Notes: generated by a model from the sequence alone, not told the origin. A stretch of DNA of 64,000 nucleotides from Arsenophonus endosymbiont of Aphis craccivora (GCF_013460135.1 NZ_CP038155.1:930001-994000), one strand, 5' to 3'. Positions 28,548 to 42,882 are shown, numbered from the stretch's first letter. Made by a program: numbers and translations.

Positions 28548-30500
28548 TTGAGTGACATGGCGAAAAACCTGATTCTCTGGGTAGTCATTGCGGTAGTCCT
28601 GATGTCTCTATTCCAGAGTTTTGGTCCTAGCGATTCGAATAGTCGCAGGGTGGATTATTCTACCTTTATGAATGAGTTAACTCAGGATCAGATACGTGAA
28701 GTGCGGATTTCTGATCGTGAAATTAGTGTTAAGAAAACGGATAACAGTCGTTATACGACTTATATTCCAGTGAGAGAGGATCCAAGATTGTTGGATACCT
28801 TGCTTGAAAGGCATGTCACCGTCATTGGTGAACCACCTCAAGAGCAAAGTTTCTTAGCGACTATTTTCATTTCCTGGTTCCCAATGCTATTACTAATTGG
28901 GGTTTGGATCTTTTTTATGCGTCAGATGCAAGGAGGAGGTGGCAAAGGTGCTATGTCCTTTGGTAAGAGTAAGGCGCGCATGCTGACAGAAGATCAAATT
29001 AAAACCACTTTTGCTGATGTTGCCGGTTGTGATGAAGCGAAAGAAGAAGTTGGTGAGCTAGTTGAATATTTGCGTGAACCTGGTCGTTTTCAAAAATTAG
29101 GTGGTAGGATTCCTAAGGGAATTCTGATGGTAGGGCCACCGGGAACAGGTAAAACTTTATTGGCAAAAGCCATTGCAGGTGAAGCAAAAGTTCCCTTTTT
29201 TACTATCTCCGGTTCAGATTTCGTAGAAATGTTCGTTGGTGTTGGTGCTTCTCGAGTTCGTGATATGTTTGAACAAGCAAAGAAAGCCGCGCCTTGTATC
29301 ATATTTATTGACGAAATCGATGCGGTTGGCCGCCAACGTGGCGCAGGTTTGGGAGGAGGGCACGATGAACGTGAACAAACTCTTAACCAAATGTTGGTAG
29401 AGATGGATGGATTTGAAGGTAATGAAGGTATTATTGTTATTGCCGCTACCAACCGTCCAGATGTGTTAGATCCGGCATTATTGCGTCCTGGACGTTTTGA
29501 TCGGCAGGTTGTTGTGGGTTTACCTGATGTACGTGGTCGTGAGCAGATTTTGAAGGTTCATATGCGCCGTGTACCTTTAGATCCTAGTGTTGATGCTTCA
29601 GTATTGGCACGAGGCACACCTGGTTTTTCTGGTGCTGATTTAGCTAATTTAGTTAATGAAGCCGCCCTTTTTGCAGCACGCGGAAAGAAGCGTGTTGTCA
29701 CGATGGTGGAATTCGACAAGGCAAAAGACAAGCTCATGATGGGTGCTGAACGTCGCTCTATGGTGATGACAGAGGAACAAAAAGAATCTACGGCTTATCA
29801 TGAGGCTGGCCATGCGATTATAGGACGTATTGTTCCAGAACATGATCCTGTTCATAAAGTGACAATTATCCCACGAGGTCGTGCGTTAGGTGTCACATTC
29901 TTCTTGCCAGAAGGTGATCAAATTAGTGCGAGTCGGCAAAAGCTAGAAAGTCAAATTTCTACGCTTTATGGCGGCAGATTAGCTGAAGAAATTATTTACG
30001 GTTCAGAAAAGGTATCTACTGGCGCGTCAAACGACATTAAATTAGCAACTAATCTTGCTCGTAATATGGTGACGCAATGGGGTTTTTCTGAGAAATTAGG
30101 GCCATTGCTCTATGCCGAAGAAGAAGGTGAGGTTTTCCTGGGCCGCTCGGTTGCTAAAGCTAATCATATGTCAGACGAAACTGCGCGAGCAATTGATGAA
30201 GAGATCAAGGCAATTATTGATCGTAATTATAAACGAGCTCGTCAGATTTTGAATGAACACATGGATATTTTGCATGCGATGAAGGATGCATTGATGAAAT
30301 ATGAAACCATTGATGCAACTCAAATTGATGATTTGATGAATCTCCGTCCAGTTAGAGCTCCAGCTGGCTGGGATGATAATGATAGTAATCCTACTACAAC
30401 ATCCTCATCACAAGGAGAGCCAGAAAAGAATATTTCTGCCGCTCAGGGTGAAGATAATGTGCAAGAAAATGATAATGGAAGTAACACAGAGAATCGTTAA
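28548..30500 (+). CDS. ftsH: ATP-dependent zinc metalloprotease FtsH
   Basis: The 650-residue inner-membrane AAA+ protease degrades membrane proteins, LpxC and sigma-32. There are two N-terminal membrane segments (about 7-24 and 99-121) around a periplasmic domain. The AAA module has Walker [20 protein letters not shown], Walker [17 protein letters not shown], the FVG pore motif and the second region of homology [20 protein letters not shown]. The zinc site is HEAGH. I choose TTG 28548 as start because AAGAGG lies 8 bases upstream; ATG 28557 is too far from it. The hydrophilic tail (after PAGWDDND) is poorly conserved, as usual. Confidence 0.98.
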   Translation: MSDMAKNLILWVVIAVVLMSLFQSFGPSDSNSRRVDYSTFMNELTQDQIREVRISDREISVKKTDNSRYTTYIPVREDPRLLDTLLERHVTVIGEPPQEQSFLATIFISWFPMLLLIGVWIFFMRQMQGGGGKGAMSFGKSKARMLTEDQIKTTFADVAGCDEAKEEVGELVEYLREPGRFQKLGGRIPKGILMVGPPGTGKTLLAKAIAGEAKVPFFTISGSDFVEMFVGVGASRVRDMFEQAKKAAPCIIFIDEIDAVGRQRGAGLGGGHDEREQTLNQMLVEMDGFEGNEGIIVIAATNRPDVLDPALLRPGRFDRQVVVGLPDVRGREQILKVHMRRVPLDPSVDASVLARGTPGFSGADLANLVNEAALFAARGKKRVVTMVEFDKAKDKLMMGAERRSMVMTEEQKESTAYHEAGHAIIGRIVPEHDPVHKVTIIPRGRALGVTFFLPEGDQISASRQKLESQISTLYGGRLAEEIIYGSEKVSTGASNDIKLATNLARNMVTQWGFSEKLGPLLYAEEEGEVFLGRSVAKANHMSDETARAIDEEIKAIIDRNYKRARQILNEHMDILHAMKDALMKYETIDATQIDDLMNLRPVRAPAGWDDNDSNPTTTSSSQGEPEKNISAAQGEDNVQENDNGSNTENR

Positions 30501-30538
30501 TGATCATTGGTTCTCTATGTGAAATGAATAAATGATTG

Positions 30539-30567
30539 AAACCCCATGACAACCTGGGGTTTTGTTT
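30539..30567 (+). terminator. ftsH-folP intergenic terminator
   Basis: AACCCCA (30540-30546) pairs with TGGGGTT (30555-30561) around an 8-base loop, followed by TTTGTTT. It lies just before the folP start, so downstream genes depend on read-through or a further promoter. Confidence 0.75.
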
Positions 30568-30584
30568 GGTTGAGTAAGGTGATT

Positions 30585-31433
30585 ATGAAAATTACTGCCC
30601 GAAAAATAGAGCTTGATCTTAATTGTCCTGTTGTTATGGGAATATTAAATGTTACTCCAGACTCTTTTTCTGATGGTGGTATATACAATCGTTATGACTA
30701 TGCGCTCAAGCATGTAGCTAGTATGGTTAACCATGGTGCGGCAATTATCGATATTGGTGGTGAATCAACCCGTCCGGGTGCTAACGAAGTCCGTCTACAG
30801 CAAGAACTTGATCGAGTTATCCCAATAATCGAAGCAGTAACTGACCGTTTTGATGTTTGGGTTTCTGTTGATACATCTAAAGCTGTTGTCATGACAGAGG
30901 CAGCTAGAGCAGGTGCGCATATTATTAATGATGTTAGGTCGTTACATGAACCGGGTGCATTAGAAGCTGCGGCTGAAACAGGATTATCGATCTGTATTAT
31001 GCATATGTTAGGTCAACCTAAGACAATGCAACAAACACCCGATTATAAAAATGTGGTTGTAGAAGTAAAGCAGTATTTATCAGATGAAATTGAACGCTGT
31101 GAAGCGGCTGGCATTGCGAAAAATCGTTTGATTATTGATCCAGGTTTCGGTTTTGGTAAAAACTTGGTGCATAATTATCAATTATTAGCGAAATTGAATG
31201 AATTTCATGCTCTCGGAGTGCCACTACTAGTGGGTATGTCACGTAAATCTATGATTGGTGAACTATTAGATGTACCACTAGAGGAACGGCTTATTGGCGG
31301 TATCGCATGCGCAGTTATCGCAGCTATGCAGGGAGCACAGATTATTCGTGCTCATGATGTAAAAGAAACTGTACAGGCTATGAAGATTGTTCAAGCAACC
31401 CTTTCAGTAAAGGAAACAGATGATTATGAGTAA
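30585..31433 (+). CDS. folP: Dihydropteroate synthase
   Basis: The start is ATG 30585 ([20 protein letters not shown]), 282 residues, the E. coli length. The longer frame from 30546 reads through the preceding terminator. FolP joins p-aminobenzoate to the pterin pyrophosphate in folate synthesis and is the sulfonamide target. Signatures are [40 protein letters not shown] and [12 protein letters not shown]. It overlaps glmM by 8 bases. The frame is intact. Confidence 0.98.
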   Translation: MKITARKIELDLNCPVVMGILNVTPDSFSDGGIYNRYDYALKHVASMVNHGAAIIDIGGESTRPGANEVRLQQELDRVIPIIEAVTDRFDVWVSVDTSKAVVMTEAARAGAHIINDVRSLHEPGALEAAAETGLSICIMHMLGQPKTMQQTPDYKNVVVEVKQYLSDEIERCEAAGIAKNRLIIDPGFGFGKNLVHNYQLLAKLNEFHALGVPLLVGMSRKSMIGELLDVPLEERLIGGIACAVIAAMQGAQIIRAHDVKETVQAMKIVQATLSVKETDDYE

Positions 31434-32763
31434 TCGCAAATATTTTGGCACCGATGGTATTCGTGGCAAAGTAGGAGAAAACCCAATTACCCCTGATTTT
31501 GTTTTGAAATTGGGTTGGGCAGCGGGTAAGGTTTTAGCGCGTCATGGTTCTCGTAAAATAATCATAGGTAAAGATACACGCATTTCAGGTTATATGCTGG
31601 AGTCATCTTTAGAAGCTGGTCTTGCAGCAGCGGGGTTATCAGCTGCATTTACAGGTCCTATGCCTACACCAGCGATTGCTTATTTAACACGCACATACCG
31701 TGCTGAAGCGGGCATTGTTATTTCTGCTTCCCATAATCCCTATTATGATAATGGTATTAAATTCTTTTCGATTGATGGCACTAAATTACCTGATGATGTA
31801 GAAGAAGCAATAGAAGCTGAGATGGAAAAACCACTTACTTGTGTTGAGTCTGCCGAATTAGGACGAGCGAGTCGCATTGTTGATGCTGCTGGGCGTTATA
31901 TAGAGTATTGCAAAGGGACGTTTCCCAGTGACCAAAGTTTAAGTGGATTAAAAATAGTTTTAGATTGTGCTAATGGCGCAACCTATCATATTGCCCCGAA
32001 TGTTTTAACTGAGCTTGGTGCGGAAGTCATCGCAATCGGCTGTGAACCAAATGGACTGAATATTAATGAGGGCTGTGGCGCGACTGATGTTACGCTATTG
32101 CAAAAACGTGTGGTAACAGAAAAAGCGGATATTGGTTTTGCTTTTGATGGTGATGGAGATCGGGTAATAATGGTTGATCATCGTGGTAATAGAATAGATG
32201 GTGATCAAATTCTTTATATTATTGCGCGTGATGCACTTCGACAAGCTCAATTGCACGGTGGAGTTGTTGGCACTTTAATGAGTAATATGGGATTAGAATT
32301 AGCCCTGCAACAGTTGGATATACCTTTTATCAGGGCAAAAGTTGGCGATCGTTATGTTCTCGAAAAATTACAAGAGCAAGGATGGCGGCTTGGTGCTGAA
32401 AATTCAGGCCATATTATTTTGTTAGATAAAACGACAACAGGTGATGGAATTATTGCTGGTTTACAAGTTCTAAGTGCGATGCTCCGTAATAATATGAGCC
32501 TTTATGATCTCTGTTGTGAGATTAAATTGATGCCTCAAGTATTAATAAATGTGCGTTTTTCCGGTAGCCATAATCCATTGGCCACAGAAGAAGTTTTAAA
32601 TGTGGTAAACCAAGTGGAAAAAGAACTAGCAGGTAGAGGACGGGTTTTATTGCGTAAATCAGGTACCGAGCCTTTAATTCGTATCATGGTGGAAGGTGAG
32701 AATGAAAAGCAGGTTACCGCCATGGCTAATCGCATTGCTGAAGTTGTCAAGCAAGTGAAATAG
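31426..32763 (+). CDS. glmM: Phosphoglucosamine mutase
   Basis: Start ATG 31426 ([20 protein letters not shown]) overlaps the folP end; the protein has 445 residues as in E. coli. It converts glucosamine-6-phosphate to glucosamine-1-phosphate for UDP-GlcNAc, feeding peptidoglycan and LPS. The active-site phosphoserine motif is [15 protein letters not shown], the metal-binding loop [14 protein letters not shown], and the phosphate-binding site [14 protein letters not shown]. The frame is intact. Confidence 0.98.
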   Translation: MSNRKYFGTDGIRGKVGENPITPDFVLKLGWAAGKVLARHGSRKIIIGKDTRISGYMLESSLEAGLAAAGLSAAFTGPMPTPAIAYLTRTYRAEAGIVISASHNPYYDNGIKFFSIDGTKLPDDVEEAIEAEMEKPLTCVESAELGRASRIVDAAGRYIEYCKGTFPSDQSLSGLKIVLDCANGATYHIAPNVLTELGAEVIAIGCEPNGLNINEGCGATDVTLLQKRVVTEKADIGFAFDGDGDRVIMVDHRGNRIDGDQILYIIARDALRQAQLHGGVVGTLMSNMGLELALQQLDIPFIRAKVGDRYVLEKLQEQGWRLGAENSGHIILLDKTTTGDGIIAGLQVLSAMLRNNMSLYDLCCEIKLMPQVLINVRFSGSHNPLATEEVLNVVNQVEKELAGRGRVLLRKSGTEPLIRIMVEGENEKQVTAMANRIAEVVKQVK

Positions 32764-33005
32764 GTCATAATATTTTTATAAAAGATCATATGGTTGTATA
32801 AGTATTGTGTCGTTTTTCGTCAACTGGCTTTGGAGAACAACTTTTGTTGTTTTTTTCTACAAATAGTACGATGAGATAAAAATAATCTTGCTTGTCAGCT
32901 AAGTTTTGGTTAGTATTCAAAACAGATTACTTAAAGTAACGACTTAAGGAGCAAGTTGCAGTAGATAGGTTTTTCCGAACTTTATTGTCAAATAGGTAGT
33001 TAGCT

Positions 33006-33350
33006 ATGTACATAACCCTTTTGGTTATCTTTTTATTAGTCTCAATTGCGCTGATTGGTATGGTCATGCTGCAACAAGGGAAAGGTGCTGATATGGGAGC
33101 TTCATTTGGTGCAGGTGCTTCTGCAACATTATTTGGTTCATCAGGATCAGGTAATTTTATGACGCGGATGACGGCTATCTTTGCAACATTATTCTTTGTT
33201 ATCAGTTTAATTTTAGGGAATTTAACTGCTAATCAAAGTGTGACTGGAAGCAAATGGGAAAACATTGGTGAACCTGTTAAAGTTGAGAAACCAGTGGGAG
33301 TTCCTACAGCGCCTGTAGCCCCAGCCCCAACAAGTGATATCCCTCATTGA
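33006..33350 (+). CDS. secG: Sec translocon subunit SecG
   Basis: The 114-residue inner-membrane protein has two hydrophobic segments (about 3-22 and 54-74) separated by the conserved cytosolic loop GKGADMGASFGAGASATLFG with SGSGNFMTRMTAI. It assists SecYE protein export. It is followed by tRNA-Leu(GAG) and tRNA-fMet, the standard secG-leuU-metY order. A 242-bp gap to glmM upstream holds no gene. The C-terminal proline/alanine-rich tail is variable. Confidence 0.97.
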   Translation: MYITLLVIFLLVSIALIGMVMLQQGKGADMGASFGAGASATLFGSSGSGNFMTRMTAIFATLFFVISLILGNLTANQSVTGSKWENIGEPVKVEKPVGVPTAPVAPAPTSDIPH

Positions 33351-33406
33351 TTAAGCAAAAGTTTGTGTAGTGAGGCGGTTTTATTAAAAAATTGTCTTAC
33401 TGGTGT

Positions 33407-33496
33407 GCCGAGGTGGTGAAATTGGTATACACGCTACCTTGAGGTGGTAGTGCCTATAAAACGGGCGTACGGGTTCAAGTCCCGTTCTCGGCACCA
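33407..33496 (+). tRNA. leuU: tRNA-Leu (anticodon GAG)
   Basis: The 90-nt class II tRNA begins GCCGAGGTGGTGAAATTGGT and ends with encoded CCA at 33494-33496. The anticodon stem-loop CTACCTTGAGGTGGTAG presents GAG; a long variable arm follows; the T-loop reads GGGTTCAAGTCCC. It matches E. coli leuU in position and sequence. Confidence 0.97.
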
Positions 33497-33555
33497 TTTT
33501 AAAAGATAGCTTGCGTTTCGCATATTATAAGCGTAAAATTTGCGTAATTTACGAA

Positions 33556-33632
33556 CGCGGGATGGAGCAGCTTGGTAGCTCGGCGGGCTCATAACCCGAA
33601 GGTCGTCGGTTCAAATCCGGCTCCCGCAACCA
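33556..33632 (+). tRNA. metY: Initiator tRNA-fMet (anticodon CAT)
   Basis: The 77-nt sequence starts with CGCGGG, giving the unpaired C1 typical of initiators, has the CAT anticodon within GGGCTCATAACCC (three G-C pairs in the stem) and ends with encoded CCA at 33630-33632. Position upstream of rimP-nusA-infB matches metY of E. coli. Confidence 0.97.
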
Positions 33633-33743
33633 CTTCTTAGCATATGATCTATTTCAGGCGTCTTATTGGATTATTTTCGTTTGGAAGAGTGCTGAGTCAG
33701 GGGTTAAACCTACTTGCAGTGTATAGGGTCCAGTTGCATAAAG

Positions 33744-33805
33744 CCCCGGTTTTCGGGGTTTTTTGTTATTTAAAACAGAATTACTGGGCTTTTAGCCCTT
33801 TTTTT
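33744..33805 (+). terminator. Tandem terminators between metY and rimP
   Basis: CCCCG-GTTTT-CGGGG (33744-33758) with a T6 run is followed by GGGCT-TTT-AGCCC (33786-33798) with a T7 run. Two hairpins in series sit before the rimP start, as expected in the nusA operon leader, where NusA-responsive termination occurs in E. coli. Confidence 0.85.
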
Positions 33806-33822
33806 ATGTCTGGGGGTGGGGT

Positions 33823-35813
<1,991 letters not shown>

Positions 35814-35834
35814 TTTGTAGCAGGAAAGAACAGA

Positions 35835-38450
35835 ATGGCAGATAAAACTGTAAAATCATTGGCAGCAGAGATTCAAACTTCAGTTGAACGCCTGGTACAG
35901 CAGTTTGCTGGTGCCGGGATAAAGAAAACTGAAAATGATGCTGTTACTCAAAATGAAAAAGAAACTTTACTTGCATACTTAAATCGTGAAGATGGGACGA
36001 CAGGTAACCAGACTGGCAAATTAACACTACAGCGAAAAACTCGCAGCACACTAAGTGTGACGAGTACTGGCGGAAAAAGTAAATCAGTCAACATTGAGGT
36101 CCGTAAAAAGCGCACATATGTTGACCGCGATGCCTTGGAAAAAGCGAAAGCTGAAGAACAAGTGAAGCATGAAGCGGAAGAGCAAGCAAAGCGCGAAGCA
36201 GCGGAAAAAGCGAAAGTGAAACAAAGTAAAAATAATCCCAAAACAGCTAAATCCAGTCAAGATTCGGCTGCTTATACTGAAAAACAGCGTCGCGAAGATG
36301 AGGCAGCAGAGCTTAAACGTAAAGCTGAAGAAGAGATGCGACGTAAGGTTGAAGCGGAAGCTAAACGCGTTGCCGAAGAAGCTCGTCGTATGGCAGAGGA
36401 AAACTCCAATCGTTGGAGTAGTAATGACGAAACGGAAGATAATGCAGATTATCATACTACGACTTCTCGTCATGCTCGTGAAGCAGAAGATGAAAATGAT
36501 GCCCAAGAAGAAGGCCGTCGCGCCCGAAATCGAGCTGGAAAGGCTACTCGGCAGAAAAAAAATAATAAACATTCTGAAAAAGCTGATCGCGAAGAAGAGC
36601 GAGCGGTTGGTCGTACGAATAAAACCAAAGGTAAACAGAAAAAAACCAGTTCATTACAGCAGAGCTTCACAAAACCGGTTGCGGTTATTAACCGTGATGT
36701 TGTGATTGGCGAAACCATCTCGGTTGCTGAATTAGCGAATAAGATGGCAGTCAAAGGCTCACAAGTTGTCAAGACCATGATGAAAATGGGCGCTATGGTG
36801 ACCATCAATCAGGTTGTTGATCAAGAAACAGCGCAACTTGTGGCAGAGGAAATGGGGCATAAAGTTATTTTACGGCGTGAAAATGAGCTGGAAGAAGCGA
36901 TTTTAAATGATCGTGATACCGGTGAAGCAGTTGCAGAACCTCGGGCGCCAGTCGTAACCATCATGGGACATGTTGACCATGGTAAAACTTCATTACTTGA
37001 CTATATTCGTTCAACTAAAGTTGCATCGGGTGAAGCTGGCGGCATTACGCAGCACATAGGTGCCTATCATGTTGAAACAGATAAAGGCATGATTACCTTC
37101 TTAGATACACCAGGACATGCTGCATTTACTTCAATGCGTGCTCGCGGTGCTAAAGCAACGGATATTGTTGTTTTGGTCGTTGCGGCGGATGATGGTGTGA
37201 TGCCTCAGACGATAGAAGCTATTCAGCATGCCAAGGCCGCTAATGTGCCGGTTGTCGTTGCAGTTAATAAAATTGATAAACACGAAGCTGATCCTGATCG
37301 CGTCAAAAATGAGCTGTCGCAATATGGTGTTGTGGCTGAAGAGTGGGGTGGCGAAAATCAATTTATCAATGTATCTGCCAAAAAAGGGACAGGTATTGAT
37401 GAATTATTAGAAGCTATATTATTACAAGCTGAAGTATTAGAACTCAAAGCGGTTCGTACTGGAATGGCAAGTTGTGTTGTTATCGAGTCTTATTTGGACA
37501 AAGGTCGCGGTTCGGTTGCGACGATTTTAGTTCAGGAAGGCACCCTTAATAAAGGTGACATTGTATTATGTGGTTTTGAGTATGGCCGTATTCGTGCAAT
37601 GCGTAATGAATTAGGTGAAGATATTCAGTCTGCAGGGCCATCGATTCCGGTTGAAATTCTGGGGTTATCAAATGTACCTTCAGCAGGCGATGAAGCAACG
37701 GTCGTCCGTGATGAAAAGAAAGCGCGTGAGGTTGCACTTTATCGTCAAGGTAAATTCCGAGAAGTAAAATTGGCACGCCAGCAGAAGTCAAAACTAGAAA
37801 ACATGTTTGCTAATATAGAATATGGTAAGATTTCTGAGTTAAATATTGTATTAAAAACCGATGTACAAGGTAGCTGTGAAGCCATTACTGATTCGTTGCA
37901 AAAATTATCAACTGATGAAGTGAAAGTGAAAATTATTGGTTCAGGTGTAGGTGGTATTACAGAAACCGATGTTACATTGGCTGCTGCTTCTCATGCAATT
38001 ATCATTGGTTTCAATGTCCGCGCCGATGCTGCAGCAAGAAGCATTGTTGAAAGTGAAAATTTGGATCTACGCTATTATTCGGTTATTTATAGTCTTATCG
38101 ATGAGATCAAACAGGCGATGAGTGGTATGTTGGCGCCTGAATATAAACAGCAAATTATCGGATTAGCCGAAGTCCGTGATGTGTTTAAATCACCTAAGTT
38201 TGTGGCCATTGCTGGTTGTATGGTTGTTGAAGGCATAATCAAGCGTAATAACCCTATCCGTGTATTGCGGGATAATGTGGTTATTTATGAAGGTGAATTG
38301 GAATCATTACGTCGCTTTAAAGATGATGTCAACGAAGTACGCAATGGCATGGAGTGTGGTATTGGTGTGAAGAATTATAATGATGTACGTGTAGGTGATA
38401 TGATAGAAGTATTTGAAATCATTGAAGTGAAACGTTCTATTGATAATTAA
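35835..38450 (+). CDS. infB: Translation initiation factor IF-2
   Basis: The 871-residue GTPase delivers fMet-tRNA to the 30S subunit. It has an N-terminal subdomain ([20 protein letters not shown]), a long charged Lys/Glu/Arg-rich coiled linker (about residues 90-270), then the G domain with [37 protein letters not shown] and [12 protein letters not shown], and a C-terminal region ending [14 protein letters not shown]. The length is close to E. coli IF2-alpha (890). A clear terminator follows before rbfA. Confidence 0.98.
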   Translation: MADKTVKSLAAEIQTSVERLVQQFAGAGIKKTENDAVTQNEKETLLAYLNREDGTTGNQTGKLTLQRKTRSTLSVTSTGGKSKSVNIEVRKKRTYVDRDALEKAKAEEQVKHEAEEQAKREAAEKAKVKQSKNNPKTAKSSQDSAAYTEKQRREDEAAELKRKAEEEMRRKVEAEAKRVAEEARRMAEENSNRWSSNDETEDNADYHTTTSRHAREAEDENDAQEEGRRARNRAGKATRQKKNNKHSEKADREEERAVGRTNKTKGKQKKTSSLQQSFTKPVAVINRDVVIGETISVAELANKMAVKGSQVVKTMMKMGAMVTINQVVDQETAQLVAEEMGHKVILRRENELEEAILNDRDTGEAVAEPRAPVVTIMGHVDHGKTSLLDYIRSTKVASGEAGGITQHIGAYHVETDKGMITFLDTPGHAAFTSMRARGAKATDIVVLVVAADDGVMPQTIEAIQHAKAANVPVVVAVNKIDKHEADPDRVKNELSQYGVVAEEWGGENQFINVSAKKGTGIDELLEAILLQAEVLELKAVRTGMASCVVIESYLDKGRGSVATILVQEGTLNKGDIVLCGFEYGRIRAMRNELGEDIQSAGPSIPVEILGLSNVPSAGDEATVVRDEKKAREVALYRQGKFREVKLARQQKSKLENMFANIEYGKISELNIVLKTDVQGSCEAITDSLQKLSTDEVKVKIIGSGVGGITETDVTLAAASHAIIIGFNVRADAAARSIVESENLDLRYYSVIYSLIDEIKQAMSGMLAPEYKQQIIGLAEVRDVFKSPKFVAIAGCMVVEGIIKRNNPIRVLRDNVVIYEGELESLRRFKDDVNEVRNGMECGIGVKNYNDVRVGDMIEVFEIIEVKRSIDN

Positions 38451-38473
38451 TGCCTGCTTTATTGATGCTTATT

Positions 38474-38506
38474 AAAAGGCCATAACATCAGTTATGGCCT
38501 TTTAGT
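38474..38506 (+). terminator. infB-rbfA intergenic terminator
   Basis: AAAAGGCCATAAC (38474-38486) pairs perfectly with GTTATGGCCTTTT (38491-38503) around ATCA. The palindrome carries A and U runs on both sides, so it could act in either direction. A gap of 262 bp separates infB from rbfA. Confidence 0.85.
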
Positions 38507-38712
38507 TAAAGAGTTATAGATAACCATTTAGATCGGGTATATTGGTTATCGATTGTTGCGAGGGGATTAATTCTATTATGATAAATAATAGTTAATATTT
38601 ATTTTATATAAAAATCAAATAGATATAAGTATTGAATTTTATTTTTCTAATATATATCATAATAATTAATGGTCATTATATTTTAGTTTTACCCTTGTGA
38701 GGAGATATCATA

Positions 38713-39129
38713 ATGGCAAGAGAGTTTGGTCGTGCTCAGCGTGTTGCCCAGGAAATACAAAAAGAGATCGCCATTATTCTTCATCGAGAAATTAAAGATC
38801 CACGTGTTAAAATGGCTACTGTCTCAGGGGTGGAAGTTTCTTGTGATTTGGCTTATGCCAAAGTGTTCGTGACTTTTTTAAACATATCAGCAAAAGAACA
38901 TGAAACAGATATGGTTAAAAATGGTATTAAAGTATTGAATGGTGATATGGCGAAACATATTCGTTCTTTGTTGGGTAAAGCGATGCGTTTACGTATTGTT
39001 CCTGAATTAACTTTTTTTTATGATAGCTCTTTGGTGGAAGGTATGCGTATGTCTAATTTAGTTAGCAACGTGATCCGTGATGATGAAAAGCGCCGTCATA
39101 CTACAAAAGATGATAAAGAGAGGAAGTAA
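38713..39129 (+). CDS. rbfA: Ribosome-binding factor A
   Basis: The 138-residue KH-fold protein (E. coli 133) acts in late 30S maturation and cold adaptation. Conserved segments are [40 protein letters not shown], and [26 protein letters not shown] precedes ATG. The stop overlaps the truB start (TAATG), giving coupling. Confidence 0.97.
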   Translation: MAREFGRAQRVAQEIQKEIAIILHREIKDPRVKMATVSGVEVSCDLAYAKVFVTFLNISAKEHETDMVKNGIKVLNGDMAKHIRSLLGKAMRLRIVPELTFFYDSSLVEGMRMSNLVSNVIRDDEKRRHTTKDDKERK

Positions 39130-40070
39130 TGAGGCATCGTCGTGGTCGTGAGGTTCACGGAGTATTGTTATTAGATAAACCGGCAGAACTTTCATCTAAT
39201 GACGCTTTGCAGAAAGTACGTCGTTTATTTAATGCAAAAAAAGCCGGTCATACAGGAGCACTCGATCCTTTAGCAACCGGCATGTTACCGATTTGTTTGG
39301 GGGAAGCAACTAAATTTTCACAATTTTTGCTTGATTCTGATAAACGCTATCGGGTTATTGCTCGTTTAGGGCAGCGTACTGATACTTCAGATGCGCATGG
39401 TAAAATAATTTGTCAACGCCCTATCGAAATAACACAACTGCAACTTGATAAGGCACTAGATAAATTTCGTGGTAATTTAATCCAAATACCGTCTATGTAT
39501 TCTGCGCTTAAATATCAGGGTAAGCCACTTTATGAATATGCCCGTAAGGGGATTACTATTGAACGTGAAGGCCGACAAATTACTGTTTATGATTTACAAT
39601 TTGAGCGCTGGCAAGAGAATGAACTGGAATTAACAATTCATTGTTCTAAAGGAACTTATATACGAACTATTATTGATGATTTAGGTGAATTGTTGGGTTG
39701 TGGTGCTCATGTGATTTATCTAAGGCGCTTACAGGTAGCTAGTTATCCCAGTGAACGTATGGTAACAATAGAACAATTATATACGCTTAAGCAGCAAGTG
39801 GAATTAGGGACAACTTCTCTGGAGGCACAATTAGATCCTTTATTATTACCAATGGATACAGCAGTTAATCATTTTCCTGAAATCAATATTTCATCGATTG
39901 TTGCAAGCTATTTTAAACAAGGGCAAGCGGTTGTTGTTGCTAACCATCGGCTTTCCGAAGGTAATAAAGTTCGCGTAACAGAAGGTGATATGCATAAATT
40001 TATTGGTATCGCTGAGATCGATGAACAAAATATGATAGCACCTCGTCGTTTAGTGGTGGAAAGTGTTTGA
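39129..40070 (+). CDS. truB: tRNA pseudouridine-55 synthase
   Basis: The 313-residue enzyme (E. coli 314) converts U55 to pseudouridine in the T-loop of tRNAs. The catalytic Asp lies in [20 protein letters not shown]. Other signatures are [20 protein letters not shown] and [20 protein letters not shown]; the C-terminal PUA domain ends [10 protein letters not shown]. It overlaps rbfA by one base. The frame is intact. Confidence 0.98.
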   Translation: MRHRRGREVHGVLLLDKPAELSSNDALQKVRRLFNAKKAGHTGALDPLATGMLPICLGEATKFSQFLLDSDKRYRVIARLGQRTDTSDAHGKIICQRPIEITQLQLDKALDKFRGNLIQIPSMYSALKYQGKPLYEYARKGITIEREGRQITVYDLQFERWQENELELTIHCSKGTYIRTIIDDLGELLGCGAHVIYLRRLQVASYPSERMVTIEQLYTLKQQVELGTTSLEAQLDPLLLPMDTAVNHFPEINISSIVASYFKQGQAVVVANHRLSEGNKVRVTEGDMHKFIGIAEIDEQNMIAPRRLVVESV

Positions 40071-40192
40071 TAGGATTTAGATGTAATCTTGCGTTATGAG
40101 TAATTGAAGCGTAAAATAAGTGAGCATTTGTTTGGGAAGGCTGAATTAGAGATTGGCTTTCGTTATGTTTAATGGAAAATTTGGAGTTATTT

Positions 40193-40462
40193 ATGTCTCT
40201 AAGTACTGAAGCGAAAGCGCAAATTATCTCAGACTATGGCCGTGATAAAAATGACACGGGTTCTAGTGAAGTTCAAGTTGCTCTATTGACTGCGGAGATC
40301 AATCATTTGCAAGGTCACTTTGCAGAGCACAAGAAAGATCACCACAGCCGTCGAGGGCTGTTGCGTATGGTTGCTCAGCGTCGTAAGCTATTGAACTATC
40401 TTAAGGGTAAAGATGTTGCTCGTTATACCACACTTATTGAGCGCTTAGGATTACGTCGCTGA
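40193..40462 (+). CDS. rpsO: 30S ribosomal protein S15
   Basis: Start ATG 40193 ([20 protein letters not shown]) gives 89 residues, the E. coli length; the in-frame ATG at 40172 would add seven unconserved residues, and GGAG sits 6-9 bases before 40193. It binds the 16S rRNA central domain; [20 protein letters not shown] is the signature. It is followed by a strong terminator and then pnp, the conserved rpsO-pnp order. In E. coli S15 represses its own translation; I did not verify the pseudoknot here. Confidence 0.98.
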   Translation: MSLSTEAKAQIISDYGRDKNDTGSSEVQVALLTAEINHLQGHFAEHKKDHHSRRGLLRMVAQRRKLLNYLKGKDVARYTTLIERLGLRR

Positions 40463-40480
40463 TTAGTTGGTTTCAAAAGA

Positions 40481-40506
40481 AAAGGGGCCTACTGGCCCCT
40501 TTTCTG
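40481..40506 (+). terminator. rpsO terminator
   Basis: AAAGGGGCC (40481-40489) pairs with GGCCCCTTT (40494-40502) around TACT, followed by TCTGC. It corresponds to the attenuating rpsO terminator of E. coli, past which part of the transcription reaches pnp. Confidence 0.9.
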
Positions 40507-40622
40507 CTAGAAAGCGGAAAAAATTTTTAGAATTGGTTTACACTTACAAAATGATTTTAGGAAATAGATTTTTGTCAATTTATTTCTAAATAATGTGAGC
40601 TTCTTTAGCTACAACCGGTTCG

Positions 40623-40688
40623 CGCGGCTAATGAGAATACTGAATATTTTTACTTATTTTGTGAATATCAGTATTCTCATTAGTCGCG
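40623..40688 (+). promoter_or_regulatory. pnp leader long hairpin (RNase III-type autoregulatory stem)
   Basis: The arms 40623-40643 and 40668-40688 pair over 21 positions with one G-U, with further inner pairing (ATATT/GAATAT), 67 bases upstream of the pnp start. In E. coli a comparable double-stranded leader is cut by RNase III and then degraded by PNPase, giving autocontrol. Conservation of position and form, not sequence, supports the call. Confidence 0.8.
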
Positions 40689-40755
40689 AGGATGTAGCAA
40701 GAAAGGAAATATTGGTGTTGTTATATAAATAAACAGCTATTAAAAGGGTATTATT

Positions 40756-42882
40756 TTGCTTAATCCTATTGTTCGTAAATTTCAATATGGCCAGCATACC
40801 GTCACTATCGAAACGGGTATGATGGCGCGTCAGGCGACTGCTGCAGTTATGTTTAATATGGATGATACAGCCGTATTTGTCACTGTTGTTGGGCAGAAAA
40901 AAGTGACAGAAGGGCAGGATTTCTTTCCACTGACAGTTAACTATCAGGAGCGATCTTATGCTGCCGGCAGAATCCCCGGTAGTTTTTTTCGTCGTGAGGG
41001 TCGTCCTGGTGAAGGTGAAACACTGATAGCCCGGCTGATTGATCGTCCACTTCGTCCCTTGTTTCCAGAGGGATTTGTCAATGAAATACAAATTATTGCT
41101 ACGGTTGTATCCATTAATCCGCAAGTGAATCCAGATATTGTTGCTATGATCGGCGCTTCTGCTGCATTATCTATATCGGGTATTCCATTTAATGGTCCAA
41201 TTGGTGCAGCTCGTGTTGGTTATATTGATGACCAGTATGTTTTAAATCCCACCGTTGATGAATTGAATAGCAGTCGCTTAGATTTAGTTGTCGCAGGTAC
41301 GTCGAGTGCGGTACTAATGGTAGAGTCTGAAGCTGATTTATTGACGGAAGAGCAAATGCTTGGTGCGGTTGTTTTTGGTCACGAGCAACAGCAAATCGTG
41401 ATTGATAATATTAATGCCTTGGTAGCCGAAACAGGTAAAGAAAAATGGGATTGGCAGCCTGAAGCGATTAATGAAGAATTACATAATCGTATTGCTCAAT
41501 TAGCTGAAGAGCGGTTAGGTGATGCTTATCGTATTACTGAAAAACAAGAGCGTTACACTAACGTTGATGCAATTAAAGAAGATGTCGCTAATGCGCTTTT
41601 GGCGGAAAATGAATCTTTAGATGTTGCTGAGATAAACGACATTCTTTCCGGTTTAGAGAAAAAAGTTGTCCGTACTCGGGTATTAAAAGGTGAACCGCGG
41701 ATTGATGGGCGAGAAAAAGATATGGTACGTGCACTTGATGTCCGTACGGGTGTATTACCTCGTACCCATGGTTCAGCATTATTTACGCGCGGAGAAACGC
41801 AGGCGTTGGTCACGGCAACTCTTGGTACTGAACGTGATGCGCAAGTTATTGACGAGCTGATGGGTGAATATACCGATCGTTTTCTATTCCATTATAATTT
41901 CCCTCCTTATTCAGTAGGTGAGACAGGCATGGTCGGTTCACCAAAAAGGCGTGAAATTGGCCATGGGCGTTTGGCTAAGCGTGGAGTATTGGCGGTGATG
42001 CCGAATCAGTCAGAGTTTCCCTATACTGTACGTGTAGTGTCTGAAATCACTGAATCTAATGGATCTTCTTCTATGGCTTCCGTCTGTGGGGCATCACTAG
42101 CATTAATGGATGCCGGTGTTCCAATTAAGGCAGCGGTAGCAGGTATTGCAATGGGATTAGTGAAAGAAAACGATGATTTTGTTGTGCTTTCCGATATCTT
42201 GGGTGATGAAGATCATTTAGGCGATATGGATTTTAAAGTCGCGGGTAGTCGTGAAGGTATTAGTGCTCTGCAAATGGATATCAAGATCGAGGGCATTACG
42301 CGTGAAATTATGCAAGTTGCGTTAAACCAGGCAAAAGGGGCTCGTGTACACATTTTAAGTGTTATGGAAGAGGCTATTAATGTCCCTCGTGAAGAGATTT
42401 CTGAGTTTGCGCCACGTATTCATACTATGCAAATCAATCCTGATAAGATCAAAGATGTAATAGGTAAAGGTGGTTCTGTCATTAGAGCATTGACTGAAGA
42501 AACCGGTACTACGATTGAAATTGATGATGATGGTACCGTAAAAATTGCTGCAACCGATAGTTCTAAAGCAGAAGCGGCTATTCGTAGTATTGGAGATATT
42601 ACCGCAGAAGTTGCAGTTGGTCGTATCTATCAGGGCAAAGTCACACGTATCGTTGACTTTGGTGCTTTTGTTGCTATTGGTGGTGGTAAAGAAGGGCTGG
42701 TGCATATCTCTCAGATAGCAGAAAAACGAGTTGAAAAAGTTACTGATTACTTACAGTTAGGTCAGGAAGTGCCAGTCAAAGTATTGGAAATTGATCGGCA
42801 GGGTCGTATTCGCCTTAGTATTAAAGAGGCGGTTTCTGCTGAAAAGCCGTCTGAAACAGAAACACAGATTTCTGCAGAATAA
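40756..42882 (+). CDS. pnp: Polynucleotide phosphorylase
   Basis: The 708-residue 3'-5' exoribonuclease (E. coli 711) is a degradosome component. The start is TTG at 40756 ([20 protein letters not shown]), as in E. coli. It has two RNase PH domains (first: [20 protein letters not shown]; second: [53 protein letters not shown]), a KH domain ([16 protein letters not shown]) and an S1 domain ([20 protein letters not shown]). The frame is intact and the leader hairpin suggests autoregulation. Confidence 0.98.
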   Translation: MLNPIVRKFQYGQHTVTIETGMMARQATAAVMFNMDDTAVFVTVVGQKKVTEGQDFFPLTVNYQERSYAAGRIPGSFFRREGRPGEGETLIARLIDRPLRPLFPEGFVNEIQIIATVVSINPQVNPDIVAMIGASAALSISGIPFNGPIGAARVGYIDDQYVLNPTVDELNSSRLDLVVAGTSSAVLMVESEADLLTEEQMLGAVVFGHEQQQIVIDNINALVAETGKEKWDWQPEAINEELHNRIAQLAEERLGDAYRITEKQERYTNVDAIKEDVANALLAENESLDVAEINDILSGLEKKVVRTRVLKGEPRIDGREKDMVRALDVRTGVLPRTHGSALFTRGETQALVTATLGTERDAQVIDELMGEYTDRFLFHYNFPPYSVGETGMVGSPKRREIGHGRLAKRGVLAVMPNQSEFPYTVRVVSEITESNGSSSMASVCGASLALMDAGVPIKAAVAGIAMGLVKENDDFVVLSDILGDEDHLGDMDFKVAGSREGISALQMDIKIEGITREIMQVALNQAKGARVHILSVMEEAINVPREEISEFAPRIHTMQINPDKIKDVIGKGGSVIRALTEETGTTIEIDDDGTVKIAATDSSKAEAAIRSIGDITAEVAVGRIYQGKVTRIVDFGAFVAIGGGKEGLVHISQIAEKRVEKVTDYLQLGQEVPVKVLEIDRQGRIRLSIKEAVSAEKPSETETQISAE

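Noticed and set aside
28548..28559. ATG 28557 as the ftsH start
   Set aside because: The ribosome binding site AAGAGG is 17 bases away from it but 8 bases from TTG 28548, and MSDMAKNL is a familiar start in relatives.
36084..36808. Long antisense and alternate-frame ORFs across the infB linker (up to 162 codons)
   Set aside because: The Lys/Glu-rich repeats of the IF-2 linker generate open Phe/Ser-rich antisense frames; they show no domain or ribosome binding site.
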